A DNA stretch of 64,000 nt from contig DATMYR010000045.1 of assembly GCA_035560815.1 (NCBI GenBank), positions 144,990 through 208,989 on the forward strand, read 5' to 3'. How positions within the stretch are numbered: the first letter of the stretch is position 1; every line of letters starts with the position of its first letter. The notes beneath the pieces are model-generated. The model worked only from the letters and a program-made list of their open reading frames with translations. It searched no databases and was not told the DNA's origin. The stretch comes from UBA5314 sp035560815 (GTDB lineage: Bacteria; Bacillota; Syntrophomonadia; Syntrophomonadales; Syntrophomonadaceae). Below are positions 8,334-16,548 of this stretch, in pieces. A program made the position numbers and the translations under genes.

Positions 8334-9129
8334 CTAAAACCCGGTTATCAATCTTGCCATTAAAATGGGTGAATGGTATTTTGAATTCCTGAATCCCCGA
8401 AGAATACGGGGCAATTGCATACTGCCCGAAATATACCACCAGGTTGCCATTTTCCACATAGTAAGGCTGCTGGGCTGAGATACCCTGAAATCCGTTCTTG
8501 TCCTGGAAAAAATCCTGGGGGTGTGTGGCAATCTGCTTCTTGATCTCCTGGTTGATGGGCGTCTGATAATCATAGCCGGTTGGGAAGAGCTCTTTCAGGC
8601 TTAATTCTTTGCCCGCATCCAAGTCAAAATTGAAAGGAAGGCGCTGGGTACTCCCATGAGCACCACCGGTGAACTGGTAAACGTCTTCAGTCAAACTTAA
8701 AAACATGCTGCGCTGGATATGAACTTCATACGTAGAAACCAGTTCATAGGGTGTTACAGTGTCCCTTAATTTTTTTGCCTCAGCCACATACTGGCCCACT
8801 TGATTGCCCAGTTGATCTCGGAGTTCCACTTGAGGGGCGGCCAGTTTATCATTTAGAACTAATTGTGTCTTGGGTTGACGCATGCCCTCAATCACCGGAA
8901 TTTTTAAGTCCACTTTATAATACTGCTCCTGGCTACTCACAGAGCGAGTCGTAATCTGCATTCCTCCCGGTACAGGCTTCTTCACTGGCGCTGTTTGGTT
9001 TTCACCTTGCGGAAGTGGAGAGCGGGGAGCCTGTTTTTTTCCACAGGCAGGCAAACCCAGTAGCAATAGTATAATTACAGTTAAACAAGCCACTTGTTTC
9101 TTCCATTTATCATTTCTTAGTTCATTCAA
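8329..9129 (-). CDS. Lipoprotein with DUF4163/DUF3298 (RsiV/PdaC-like) domains
   Basis: The protein is 266 aa from a TTG start at 9129, chosen for AAGGAGGT 6 bases upstream; the frame extends to an ATG at 9153 without a site. A lysine-rich N-terminus, a hydrophobic stretch and the lipobox LPAC indicate a lipoprotein on the outer face of the membrane. The mature part has the DUF4163 pattern, then the DUF3298 pattern with YQFTGGAHGST and FNFDLDAGKELSLKELF. This fold is shared with the lysozyme-binding anti-sigma factor RsiV and the C-terminus of PdaC. No sigma factor gene adjoins. Function unknown; lysozyme or glycan binding is a family-based possibility. Its stop codon lies inside the repeat cluster. 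Confidence 0.75.
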   Translation of the reverse strand: MNELRNDKWKKQVACLTVIILLLLGLPACGKKQAPRSPLPQGENQTAPVKKPVPGGMQITTRSVSSQEQYYKVDLKIPVIEGMRQPKTQLVLNDKLAAPQVELRDQLGNQVGQYVAEAKKLRDTVTPYELVSTYEVHIQRSMFLSLTEDVYQFTGGAHGSTQRLPFNFDLDAGKELSLKELFPTGYDYQTPINQEIKKQIATHPQDFFQDKNGFQGISAQQPYYVENGNLVVYFGQYAIAPYSSGIQEFKIPFTHFNGKIDNRVLG

Positions 9130-9276
9130 GGCAGTACCTCCTTCTTTCCTCATTAATTCCTTATTATCTTGCTCAACCCATTGCGCTAACTTGCACAGGT
9201 AAAAAATTGCCTCTACGGCGTGGAGATCTCTAAAAATCCTTGCCCATTTTAGCCGTTAAGGTTAGAATAAAAAGCA

Positions 9277-9295
9277 GATAATGATAATCATTATC
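9277..9295 (+). promoter_or_regulatory. Fur box (perfect 19-bp consensus)
   Basis: GATAATGATAATCATTATC at this position is the canonical Fur operator, with a perfect inverted structure. It lies 37 bases before the first ATG of the FeoB-like gene and about 150 bases from the divergent lipoprotein start. It should repress the FeoB-like gene in iron-replete cells. The divergent lipoprotein gene could share it, but the distance is large. Confidence 0.9.
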
Positions 9296-9331
9296 AAATA
9301 TTGGCAGTAGCATCTGGGAAGATTATAGATA

Positions 9332-10597
9332 ATGGAGAGAACTATGCAGCGAATAAAATTGGACCCTGCCGGGAAGTCATCCCCGGTGGAAAATCAAACC
9401 TGGAAGAAACAGCTGGATGTTTATCTGCTCAGTCCCTACACGGGCATTCCTATTATGCTACTCTGTTTCGCCGCTCTTTTTGCGGTCAGTTTTGTTCTGG
9501 GCAAACCGATGTCCAACGGTCTGGGCCTGCTCCTGGACCACCTGGCCCTGGTTTTTGAGCGCTGGGCCACCACGCATTCCCTACCCTTTCTGATTACCAG
9601 CCTGGTATCCAATGGGTTATTCCGTGGCATTGGATCGGCTCTGGCCTTTTTCCCCCAGATGCTGATATTTTTTACTTTCTATACGGTTATGAACGATACC
9701 GGTTACGCGGCCCGCATCGCCTATCTCATGCAGAATCCCATGTCCCGATTGAACATGGATCCCAATTCATTCTCCTGTTTGATTCTGGGCTATAGCTGTA
9801 ATGTGCCTGCGGTCCTGGCCACCCGTGATATCCCCAGGCGCAGTGACCGCCTCATCTTGATGTTGATCAGCACCTTTACACCCTGTTCGGCTCGTTTTGG
9901 TGTAATACTCTATATTGCTGCAGCTTTCTTTTCGCCTCTAACAGCTACGCTGGTCATGACCGCCCTGATTGCTCTGAGCTGGCTCTTAAGCGCCCTGGTA
10001 GCCCTGGCCATCAAGGCTCGCTCCAGCCATCCTCGGGAAGAAAACATCAAGCTGACCCTGCCCCCTTTTCATGCCCCCAAGCTCCATCATGTTTTACGTT
10101 CGGCGATGGGGCGGACTGCGGATTTTCTCAACAAAATTAAAAATGTTGTTATCATCAGTTCCGTAGTGGTCTGGTTCCTATCCACCTTTCCCCTGGGGCG
10201 CGGTTTCGATAATTCTTATGTAGCTGTCACCGGAAAATTTCTTGCCCCACTGGGTCACATGGCCGGACTCGATTGGCAGTTGATCGTAGCTTTACTTTTG
10301 GGTTTTTTTGCCAAGGAAACCACGCTCTCGACTCTGGGGGTTTTGTACCATGCATCGGAAGGACTGGGCAACTTGGGAAGCATATTGGTCAACCATATCA
10401 GTCCCCTGACCGGACTGACCTTCCTAGTAATTTTTATGTTCTACACCCCCTGCCTGGCCACGGTGAGCACCATCCGCCGGGAAAGTCAGAGTATCGGGTT
10501 CGCCCTTTTTTCCGTGGTCTTTTCTTTACTAGTAGCCTTCATTATAGGAACACTGGTCTACCAGATTGGCCACGTATTTCTCCTGTTTTTCCACTAA
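9332..10597 (+). CDS. FeoB-like ferrous iron permease lacking the GTPase domain
   Basis: The protein is 421 aa and matches the membrane part of FeoB: PYTGIPIMLL at the first helix, FFPQMLIFFTFYTVMNDTGYAARIAYLM, the first gate motif in YSCNVPAVLATRDIPRRSDRL, CSARFGV, and the second gate motif FYTPCLATVSTIRRE. Nothing resembling the N-terminal G-protein domain (GNPNxGKS, DxPG) precedes it; only about 30 polar residues come before the first helix. Full FeoB is usually 600-800 aa. Iron-responsive control is indicated by the Fur box upstream. No feoA or separate feoB GTPase gene is adjacent, so the GTPase may be encoded elsewhere or the permease may work differently. Starts at 9332 or 9344 are both possible. 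Confidence 0.85.
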   Translation: MERTMQRIKLDPAGKSSPVENQTWKKQLDVYLLSPYTGIPIMLLCFAALFAVSFVLGKPMSNGLGLLLDHLALVFERWATTHSLPFLITSLVSNGLFRGIGSALAFFPQMLIFFTFYTVMNDTGYAARIAYLMQNPMSRLNMDPNSFSCLILGYSCNVPAVLATRDIPRRSDRLILMLISTFTPCSARFGVILYIAAAFFSPLTATLVMTALIALSWLLSALVALAIKARSSHPREENIKLTLPPFHAPKLHHVLRSAMGRTADFLNKIKNVVIISSVVVWFLSTFPLGRGFDNSYVAVTGKFLAPLGHMAGLDWQLIVALLLGFFAKETTLSTLGVLYHASEGLGNLGSILVNHISPLTGLTFLVIFMFYTPCLATVSTIRRESQSIGFALFSVVFSLLVAFIIGTLVYQIGHVFLLFFH

Positions 10598-10704
10598 GAA
10601 CGTTTCTTTTTCCAGTTGCATTTTTTGGGGCCGGCGGTTATGCTCTTGGAAGATGATGAAGCAGGACGCACTATGAACGGCCACCCATGAAGGGAGTAAT
10701 AAAC

Positions 10705-10917
10705 ATGTTACAAGGACTCTTGCAGCCTACCCATTTAATCCTCATTTTGGTCATTGCCTTGATCGTAATAGGACCCGGCAAAATTCCTGATGTGGGTAAA
10801 GCGCTGGGAAACGCCATACAGGGTTTCCGCCAGGCCACCAATGAAGGCCAGGAAAAGGAACTAAAAGCACGTGTGATCGAGCAGGAAAGAGAGAATTCTG
10901 AGAACCAGGCTCTCTAA
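10705..10917 (+). CDS. tatA: Sec-independent (Tat) translocase subunit TatA/E
   Basis: The protein is 70 aa from the ATG at 10705, which follows GGGAG; an in-frame ATG at 10687 is less well placed. It has a short N-terminal membrane helix, then the IGPGKIPDVGKALG hinge and amphipathic helix with F-R at GFRQATNE and a charged tail, the standard TatA layout. It forms the pore of the twin-arginine pathway for folded proteins. No tatC is adjacent. It lies 107 bases downstream of the FeoB-like gene and may be co-transcribed with it. An intrinsic terminator follows. Confidence 0.88.
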   Translation: MLQGLLQPTHLILILVIALIVIGPGKIPDVGKALGNAIQGFRQATNEGQEKELKARVIEQERENSENQAL

Positions 10918-10971
10918 ACAAATTGGACCTGCAAAAAGGTTAATTGCATATTGTAATACTGTTAATAAATG

Positions 10972-11006
10972 AGCATCCTTTAACCACGAAAAGGATGCTT
11001 CTTTTT
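10972..11006 (+). terminator. Intrinsic terminator after tatA
   Basis: AGCATCCTTT (10972-10981) pairs perfectly with AAAGGATGCT (10990-10999), followed by a T-rich CTTTTT. Confidence 0.85.
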
Positions 11007-11027
11007 GGCCCAAGCCTTGTGTAGCAC

Positions 11028-11053
11028 CACCGCCGAAAGGCGGGTATTTTTTT
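11028..11053 (+). terminator. Second hairpin with T-run
   Basis: CCGCC-GAAA-GGCGG (11030-11043) forms a short stable hairpin, followed by GTA and seven T residues. It may back up the preceding terminator. Confidence 0.6.
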
Positions 11054-11201
11054 ATTATATCGGGTTTTACAAATCAAGATAATATTTACTGATTAGATCT
11101 GTATGTGCTCAATAAAGTATGGTAGATTATGGATAAGCAGCAATTTTATGATACAAGAGGTGAACTTCTATTTTGGAAGAACATGGAGGAGGTAAAAACC
11201 C

Positions 11202-11642
11202 ATGGGAGAGATGGAATCCGGCCTGGCTGCAGAGCATGATTTTGCCGGTATATATCAGCTTCTGGAACAACTTTGGCCGAATCAAGAACTTAATCAGGCC
11301 CGCATCCAGCAGGTGTTTATCAAAGCTCTCCATACCGGCCAGCCCAGCTATTTCGTTGCCAAACAACACGGAAAAATCGTGGGCTTTATTTCCTGCCTCG
11401 TTAAGAACAATCTCTGGGCCCAGGGAAACCTGCTCCACATTGACGACCTTATTATTGATGAAGAATACCGGCGTCAACAGATAGGCAGTATGTTAATACA
11501 GGCAGCTCGGGATTTTGCCCGCGAAAATTGTTGCACCTACCTGGAGCTGGACTCTGGTTTTCCCAGGACCGGAGCACATTTTTTTTATGAAAAAAACGGT
11601 TTTACGAAACGCGCCTTCAATTTTATCTACCAGCTGGATTAG
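11202..11642 (+). CDS. GNAT-family N-acetyltransferase
   Basis: The protein is 146 aa with a strong GGAGGAGG site before the ATG. The GNAT acetyl-CoA binding motif appears as LHIDDLIIDEEYRRQQIGSMLI, then LELDSGFPRTGAHFFYEKNGF, the usual C-terminal motif B. It transfers an acetyl group from acetyl-CoA to an amine; the acceptor cannot be predicted. It ends 42 bases before the DUF3160 lipoprotein gene, on the same strand. Confidence 0.85.
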   Translation: MGEMESGLAAEHDFAGIYQLLEQLWPNQELNQARIQQVFIKALHTGQPSYFVAKQHGKIVGFISCLVKNNLWAQGNLLHIDDLIIDEEYRRQQIGSMLIQAARDFARENCCTYLELDSGFPRTGAHFFYEKNGFTKRAFNFIYQLD

Positions 11643-11684
11643 AGGTTTATTAGCGGCAGCTACGAGTAAAGGAGATTGAGTCAT

Positions 11685-13862
11685 ATGATGTCTTCGCAAT
11701 GGCGGGTTGTAGGCAGAATGATCTTTTTTCTGTTCCTTTCAGCAAGTCTGGTGAGCGGTTGCTCCAAAACAAGTATTAACAAGGCCCCCTTGCCATCACC
11801 CCAGACCGCTCTGGCCGGTGATTTTGCCAGTTATCACGATTACCCGGTGAATATTCAGCCTGCCGTGCCTCCCTATAAGGTGGCTGCCGATTTAAGCAAT
11901 GTAACGAATATCAATCGTTTTTCGTTCTCCCCCCAGGCTCAAGACCTGCTGGTGCAAAACGCTTTTGTGGTAGTGCCTGCCAGAGGTTTGGAGTTTTTTT
12001 CCATGTATGAACCCAACCGTTATGATGGAATTCCCAATTTTGTCACCACTGATGCCATGCTGCACAATTACCACCTTTATTTTAACCACCTCTTGAAAAG
12101 CATAGAAAAGGAAAAGCTTATTCCCCAGTTGAAAGAGTTGAACACCATCCTGCTCAGCCAATCAACACAGGATTTCGCTGCTTTGCAGGGAACTGCATGG
12201 GAAAACGCTGCCCGGCGCAATCTGGCTTTTTTCGCCGTGGGCAGCCGTCTTCTGGACCCTCAGGTGGCAATTCCCTCTCCGGTGCAGGCAGTTGTGGACC
12301 AGGAATTATCTCTCATTAACAGCCACCAGGGAATGGAGGTTTCCCCGGTCATGAATATGTCCGCCTCCCAGGATATCAAGGAAGACCTGAAGGAGGATTA
12401 TACCCAGTATATTCCCCGTGGACATTACACCCAATCCCCGGAGCTTCAGAATTATTTTAAGTCAATGATGTGGTATGGCCGCCTCACCTTCCGCCTTAAG
12501 GACGAAGATGAAACCCGGTCAGCGGCTTTAATTACCTTAATGCTCAATCAGAAGGATGCCAGCCAACTTTGGGAAAGCATTTACCAACCCACGGCCTTTT
12601 TGGTGGGTAAAAGCGATGATCTGGGTTATTACCAATATGGCCCTTTGATGAAAAATATTTACGGCAGCCAGCTCTCGGTGCAGCAAGTCACTGGTGATGA
12701 AAGCAAGTGGAAAGACTTTGTCGTCCAGGCCCAAAAGCTGGAGCCGCCGGCCCTGAATTCCATCCCCATCTTTGATGCAAACATCCAGCCGGACCGGGAA
12801 AAGGAGATCAAGGGCTTCCGTTTCATGGGTCAGAGATTCACCCTGGACGCCTCGGTATTTCAACGTCTGATTTACCGGGAGGTCAAGGAAAACCCGGCCG
12901 GCAAGCGCAGAATGCTGCCCAAAGGGCTGGACATCCCGGCGGCCATGGGCTCCACGGAAGCTTATCAGCTTCTCCAGAGCACTGGCGAAGACCAATATCA
13001 GAACTATCCGGAAAACATGACGAAAATGAAAAGCTATTATGCTGGATTAGGGCAGAACCAGTGGACGCAGAACCTGTACTGGAACTGGCTCTATACCCTC
13101 TTGCCCCTGACCACGCCTAAAACCGCCGGTTATCCCTCTTTTATGCTCAACCAGGCCTGGACCCGCAAAGACCTGAACTGCTATCTGGGCAATTGGACCG
13201 AGCTGAAACATGACACCATTCTCTATACCAAACAGGTTTATGCCGAGGCTGGCGGAGGGATGGGCCCCACTGATGATCGGGGCTACGTAGAACCCAACCC
13301 TTACCTGTATGGCCGCCTGGCTTCCCTGACCGCCATGACCCGGGAGGGTCTGGCCAACCGAAGTTTGTTGAATAATCAGGACCAGGATAGCCTGCAGCGC
13401 CTGGAAGAGCTAGCCCTCTCCCTAAAATCCATATCCGAAAAGGAGCTGACCAACACCGCTCTCTCGGATCAGGATTACGAGCTCATCCGCAGCTTTGGCG
13501 CACAGTTGGAACATTTCTGGCTGGAAGCATTGCGGGATGATGGGTTGGAGGGGAGTTCTCAGCTGTGGGATTTTCAAGCCCCATTGGTTGTTGACGTGGC
13601 CACCGAGCCGCCGGACCGAGTATTGGAGGAAGCCACCGGGCATATTTTCGAGATCTATGCAGCAGTGCCCGTGGATGGCAAGCTCCGCATCGCCAAAGGC
13701 GGGGTTTATTCGTATTATGAATTTTCCTGGCCGGCATCCAACCGCCTCACCGACAAGGAATGGCAGGAAAAACTGGCCGGGGATCAAGCGCCTCAGCCCC
13801 CGGCGTGGACTGCGGACTTTACCGCCCAGGGTCTTACCCGTGTCATTCCTTCTGGGCAGTAA
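11685..13862 (+). CDS. DUF3160-domain lipoprotein
   Basis: The protein is 725 aa from the ATG at 11685, which follows AAAGGAGA. A signal sequence ends in the lipobox VSGC at about residue 26, so it is probably anchored outside the membrane. The bulk matches DUF3160, with the early FVTTDAMLHNYHLYFNHLLK segment, a WYGRLTFRLKDEDETRSAALIT block, and a C-terminal ATGHIFEIYAAVPVDGKLRIAKGGVYSYYEF block. Function is unknown. It is followed after only 5 bases by an FG-GAP-like gene, suggesting translational coupling and a shared surface role. Confidence 0.8.
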   Translation: MMSSQWRVVGRMIFFLFLSASLVSGCSKTSINKAPLPSPQTALAGDFASYHDYPVNIQPAVPPYKVAADLSNVTNINRFSFSPQAQDLLVQNAFVVVPARGLEFFSMYEPNRYDGIPNFVTTDAMLHNYHLYFNHLLKSIEKEKLIPQLKELNTILLSQSTQDFAALQGTAWENAARRNLAFFAVGSRLLDPQVAIPSPVQAVVDQELSLINSHQGMEVSPVMNMSASQDIKEDLKEDYTQYIPRGHYTQSPELQNYFKSMMWYGRLTFRLKDEDETRSAALITLMLNQKDASQLWESIYQPTAFLVGKSDDLGYYQYGPLMKNIYGSQLSVQQVTGDESKWKDFVVQAQKLEPPALNSIPIFDANIQPDREKEIKGFRFMGQRFTLDASVFQRLIYREVKENPAGKRRMLPKGLDIPAAMGSTEAYQLLQSTGEDQYQNYPENMTKMKSYYAGLGQNQWTQNLYWNWLYTLLPLTTPKTAGYPSFMLNQAWTRKDLNCYLGNWTELKHDTILYTKQVYAEAGGGMGPTDDRGYVEPNPYLYGRLASLTAMTREGLANRSLLNNQDQDSLQRLEELALSLKSISEKELTNTALSDQDYELIRSFGAQLEHFWLEALRDDGLEGSSQLWDFQAPLVVDVATEPPDRVLEEATGHIFEIYAAVPVDGKLRIAKGGVYSYYEFSWPASNRLTDKEWQEKLAGDQAPQPPAWTADFTAQGLTRVIPSGQ

Positions 13863-13867
13863 CTACG

Positions 13868-14587
13868 GTGGCCAGCAAGAATTCCGCGCCGGGTTTCGCC
13901 TGGACGCCCGTTTTACTTGTAATCGCCTTGCTGCTGATTGTTATTGTCCGGGGGGGCGGCGCGCCCTCACCTGATTCCAGACAGCCCATAAGCTCCACTC
14001 AGGAAACCGGTCAATTCTTTGATCTGGATCAAGACGGTTCCCTGGAGCACTACGTTTTAAGCCGGGGAAGGCTGAGCATCAGCGAAAAGGGGAAGATGCT
14101 GTGGGAATCTTCCCCGGACTGGCAGGTGGATTCCTTCGCTCTGGGGGATGCCAACAATGACGGGCAGAAGGATCTCTTACTCGTGGTTTGGAAAGCAGGA
14201 AGCTTTGGCCGGGACAAACCTTTCTGGCTGACCGGTCCCGATCGAGAGCGAAGCAACCATCTCTTTGTTTTTGATTTAATAAAGAAAAAGCCCAAACCGG
14301 TCTGGATGTCGTCGGCTTTGGATGAGCCGATTTTATCCTTAGAGGTGAAAGACGTAAATCAGGACGGTAAAAACGAGTTAGTGGTGCAGGAAAAAACCCG
14401 GGTCAATGCTCCTTTCGTATTGGCCTCCCCTTGCCGGGCCGCTGTCCTCATGCAGTGGCAGGACTGGGGGTTTTACCGGCTTGATCCTACAGAGCCACTC
14501 GATCCATTACAGTCAGGTCTTTTAGGCGGGCCCTTCTTAGGGCAGATAATCCTCCCGGATGGGAGCAAAAACCTCCAGGGCTACTGA
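13868..14587 (+). CDS. Membrane-anchored FG-GAP/VCBS-like protein
   Basis: The protein is 239 aa from a GTG at 13868, five bases after the upstream stop. The frame is open further upstream but would then overlap the DUF3160 gene. A single hydrophobic helix (about residues 12-27) is followed by an extracytoplasmic part with repeated calcium-loop motifs: DLDQDGSLEHY, DANNDGQKDLLL and DVNQDGKNELVV. These DxNxDG loops are typical of FG-GAP/integrin-like beta-propeller blades. Three blades are fewer than a full propeller. The weak start signal fits translational coupling to the DUF3160 gene. The 3' end overlaps the convergent cupin gene by 51 bases. Confidence 0.65.
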   Translation: MASKNSAPGFAWTPVLLVIALLLIVIVRGGGAPSPDSRQPISSTQETGQFFDLDQDGSLEHYVLSRGRLSISEKGKMLWESSPDWQVDSFALGDANNDGQKDLLLVVWKAGSFGRDKPFWLTGPDRERSNHLFVFDLIKKKPKPVWMSSALDEPILSLEVKDVNQDGKNELVVQEKTRVNAPFVLASPCRAAVLMQWQDWGFYRLDPTEPLDPLQSGLLGGPFLGQIILPDGSKNLQGY

Positions 14588-14860
14588 ATCTAGAAGAGGC
14601 TGGGCGCCATGTTCAACCCCTCCAGGAATGGTCCAGCTGTCTCCCGGGTTTACTTCAAAGGTCTCACTGCCGATCGAAAGCAGCATTCGCCCCGACACCA
14701 GGTACCCGGTTTGCTCCTGGCCATGCTGGTGCACGGGAAGCAGGGCATCCTTGGCCAAAATGAACTCACTCATCAAGGTTTGTTCACCATAGACCAGCGT
14801 CTTGCGCTGAATCCCCGGTAATACCTTGATAAAACCCTGTTCAGCTTTTTTTGAAAACAT
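14537..14860 (-). CDS. Small cupin-domain protein
   Basis: The protein is 107 aa from the ATG at 14860, 6 bases after GGGGGA. It is a single cupin barrel: HQHGQEQTGYLVSGRM carries the first metal-binding histidines and glutamate, and NPGDSWTIPGGVEHGAQ the second motif. Such small cupins are metal-dependent enzymes or ligand sensors; the substrate is unknown. Its last 51 bases lie antisense to the end of the FG-GAP-like gene. Confidence 0.8.
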   Translation of the reverse strand: MFSKKAEQGFIKVLPGIQRKTLVYGEQTLMSEFILAKDALLPVHQHGQEQTGYLVSGRMLLSIGSETFEVNPGDSWTIPGGVEHGAQPLLDSVALEVFAPIREDYLP

Positions 14861-14952
14861 TCTCATTCCCCCATAAACATAGTATTTATTAAAAGTAGCA
14901 AGTTTCAACTTGCCATATCCCCAGATCTGCAAAGCATCAGGAGGTGTATCCT

Positions 14953-15681
14953 GTGTGGTATATCTATACAACCGGGGGAGGTAGTCATTATCCCTTGGAG
15001 CTGGGATACCGGGCCATGTCCAGCGCAGAAATTGTCCACGATTACGACCGGTTGACCATATTCTGTAAGGATGGTTGTGAAAGCTATAACTCCGGAGGCT
15101 GCCCGCCCTGGGCCCCCCGTTTTGAGGTTGTTCAGGAACAATATCCTTATGCCGTCCTGGTTTTTGCCCGTTTCTATACACGCTTCCTGCCCGAGCAATT
15201 CAGGTCTTCTCCTAATCCCTCCACACATTACCGCTTCCAGGACATAATCCTTACCCGCCTTCTCTCTCACCTGGGATATCGTGTGCGGAGCTCCTGCGGG
15301 GGTCAAGCTATATTCCTCAATGCCGGCCACTGTCCGGGCTGCGGCGATACTCCCTGCAGTTTTCTCCTGGGTGAACAGAGCTGCCGCAATTCCAGAGCCC
15401 GAGTTTTTAATATCGGTGCGACCGGTATAGACGCTGAAGCCACCATGAGGAAATTCTTCGGCATCCAGTTGCAGTGGCAAACCCGGGGTGCTCATCAGGA
15501 GGTGGAATACATCATCAAGGTGATGGGGTTCTTCACCACAAACAGCAGGGAGCAGAATAACATCCTGGACCAGATTCCAGGAGCTCTCAAACATCTGCCC
15601 TCCACCCACCTGGCACTGGACGACAGCATACTCTATGCGGTGCTAAAGGAAAAGCTGACTGTACAATATCTCCAGGGCTGA
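14953..15681 (+). CDS. DUF2284 metal-binding protein
   Basis: The protein is 242 aa from a GTG at 14953 with AGGAGG nine bases ahead; another GTG at 14944 overlaps that site. It has the DUF2284 cysteine pattern: CKDGCESYNSGGCPPW near residue 38, then CGGQ, and a distal cluster HCPGCGDTPC with another cysteine in GEQSCRN. Eight or more cysteines suggest an iron-sulfur or zinc centre. Family members are found mostly in anaerobes and their role is unknown. Its end is convergent with the kinase-like gene. Confidence 0.75.
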   Translation: MWYIYTTGGGSHYPLELGYRAMSSAEIVHDYDRLTIFCKDGCESYNSGGCPPWAPRFEVVQEQYPYAVLVFARFYTRFLPEQFRSSPNPSTHYRFQDIILTRLLSHLGYRVRSSCGGQAIFLNAGHCPGCGDTPCSFLLGEQSCRNSRARVFNIGATGIDAEATMRKFFGIQLQWQTRGAHQEVEYIIKVMGFFTTNSREQNNILDQIPGALKHLPSTHLALDDSILYAVLKEKLTVQYLQG

Positions 15682-15718
15682 CCTCCGCCTAGCTCCGCTC
15701 ATCAAACCGAATTCCCGG

Positions 15719-16456
15719 CTACAAATCACGCTCCCAGCGTTCCGCACCTTCTGCATGGCCATGTTGAAGGAGGGAAGCCAGGTACTGCAGGGCTTCCCAG
15801 GCATCCCCGACCGGATAATAAAAGGCATTCCAATTTTCGCTATCCTCCCCATCATGGTTGGGGATTACCCAGTCAAATTGCCAGGCCAGGCCTAGCTCTA
15901 TTGCTGCGCTTTTGGCTCGCTTCTCGATGTTTTCCAGGTCGGGCAAAGACAGAATGCCTTTCTGCTTGTTGGTGCGGCGCAGGAGCTTGCGGCGCATTAT
16001 ATCGATCACCATCTGCTCCAGGTCAACAGACTGTTCTTTCAACCAGATAACCTCAGCCCGCGAAAGAGGCGAGAGGAAAATCCTGAGCATAGGAACCAGG
16101 TCCAGCTCGGGCAGCTCCCACAGGGCTTCCGGGACAAAGGGATTGCCTTCAAAAAATACGTTCTCACCCCGTTGGAGCATCGAGGTCAGACCATCCAGGT
16201 CTAGACCCTGCAAATCGCCCCTGACATCCAGTAAGACAAAGTTCTCCTTTCCGCCCAGGGCTTCCATCTCCTCCCGGGAGCGAAAGTAGTAGTCTACACC
16301 TTCTCTTTCACCGGGGCGGGGCGGGCGGCTGTTATACAAGACCAATTTGTGCAGGGTTTGCTCCAGATCAGGATAGAAGTTCTTCAAGGCTTGACATAAA
16401 GGCCCTTTCCCGACGCATGAGGGTCCACTCAACATGATGAACCTGCCGTTTTTCAT
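15719..16456 (-). CDS. Guanylate-kinase-like protein
   Basis: The protein is 245 aa. The N-terminus MLSGPSCVGKGPLCQAL is a P-loop, and YNSRPPRPGEREGVDYYF matches the GMP-binding region of guanylate kinase (usually TRxPRxGExxGxDY). The P-loop has G after the lysine where S or T is normal. The C-terminal 60 residues after about 170 are extra relative to ordinary Gmk (about 200 aa) and end with a charged tail. It is probably a nucleotide kinase homologue with altered function, not the housekeeping enzyme. GGAAGG upstream supports the start. Confidence 0.7.
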   Translation of the reverse strand: MKNGRFIMLSGPSCVGKGPLCQALKNFYPDLEQTLHKLVLYNSRPPRPGEREGVDYYFRSREEMEALGGKENFVLLDVRGDLQGLDLDGLTSMLQRGENVFFEGNPFVPEALWELPELDLVPMLRIFLSPLSRAEVIWLKEQSVDLEQMVIDIMRRKLLRRTNKQKGILSLPDLENIEKRAKSAAIELGLAWQFDWVIPNHDGEDSENWNAFYYPVGDAWEALQYLASLLQHGHAEGAERWERDL

Positions 16457-16548
16457 TCACCCCAGCACCTTCCTAAATGGTTTATGAATTTCATTTTCCT
16501 ACCATATAGATGATATTCATATCGCTTGTACTTACATGATTTTTCAGA

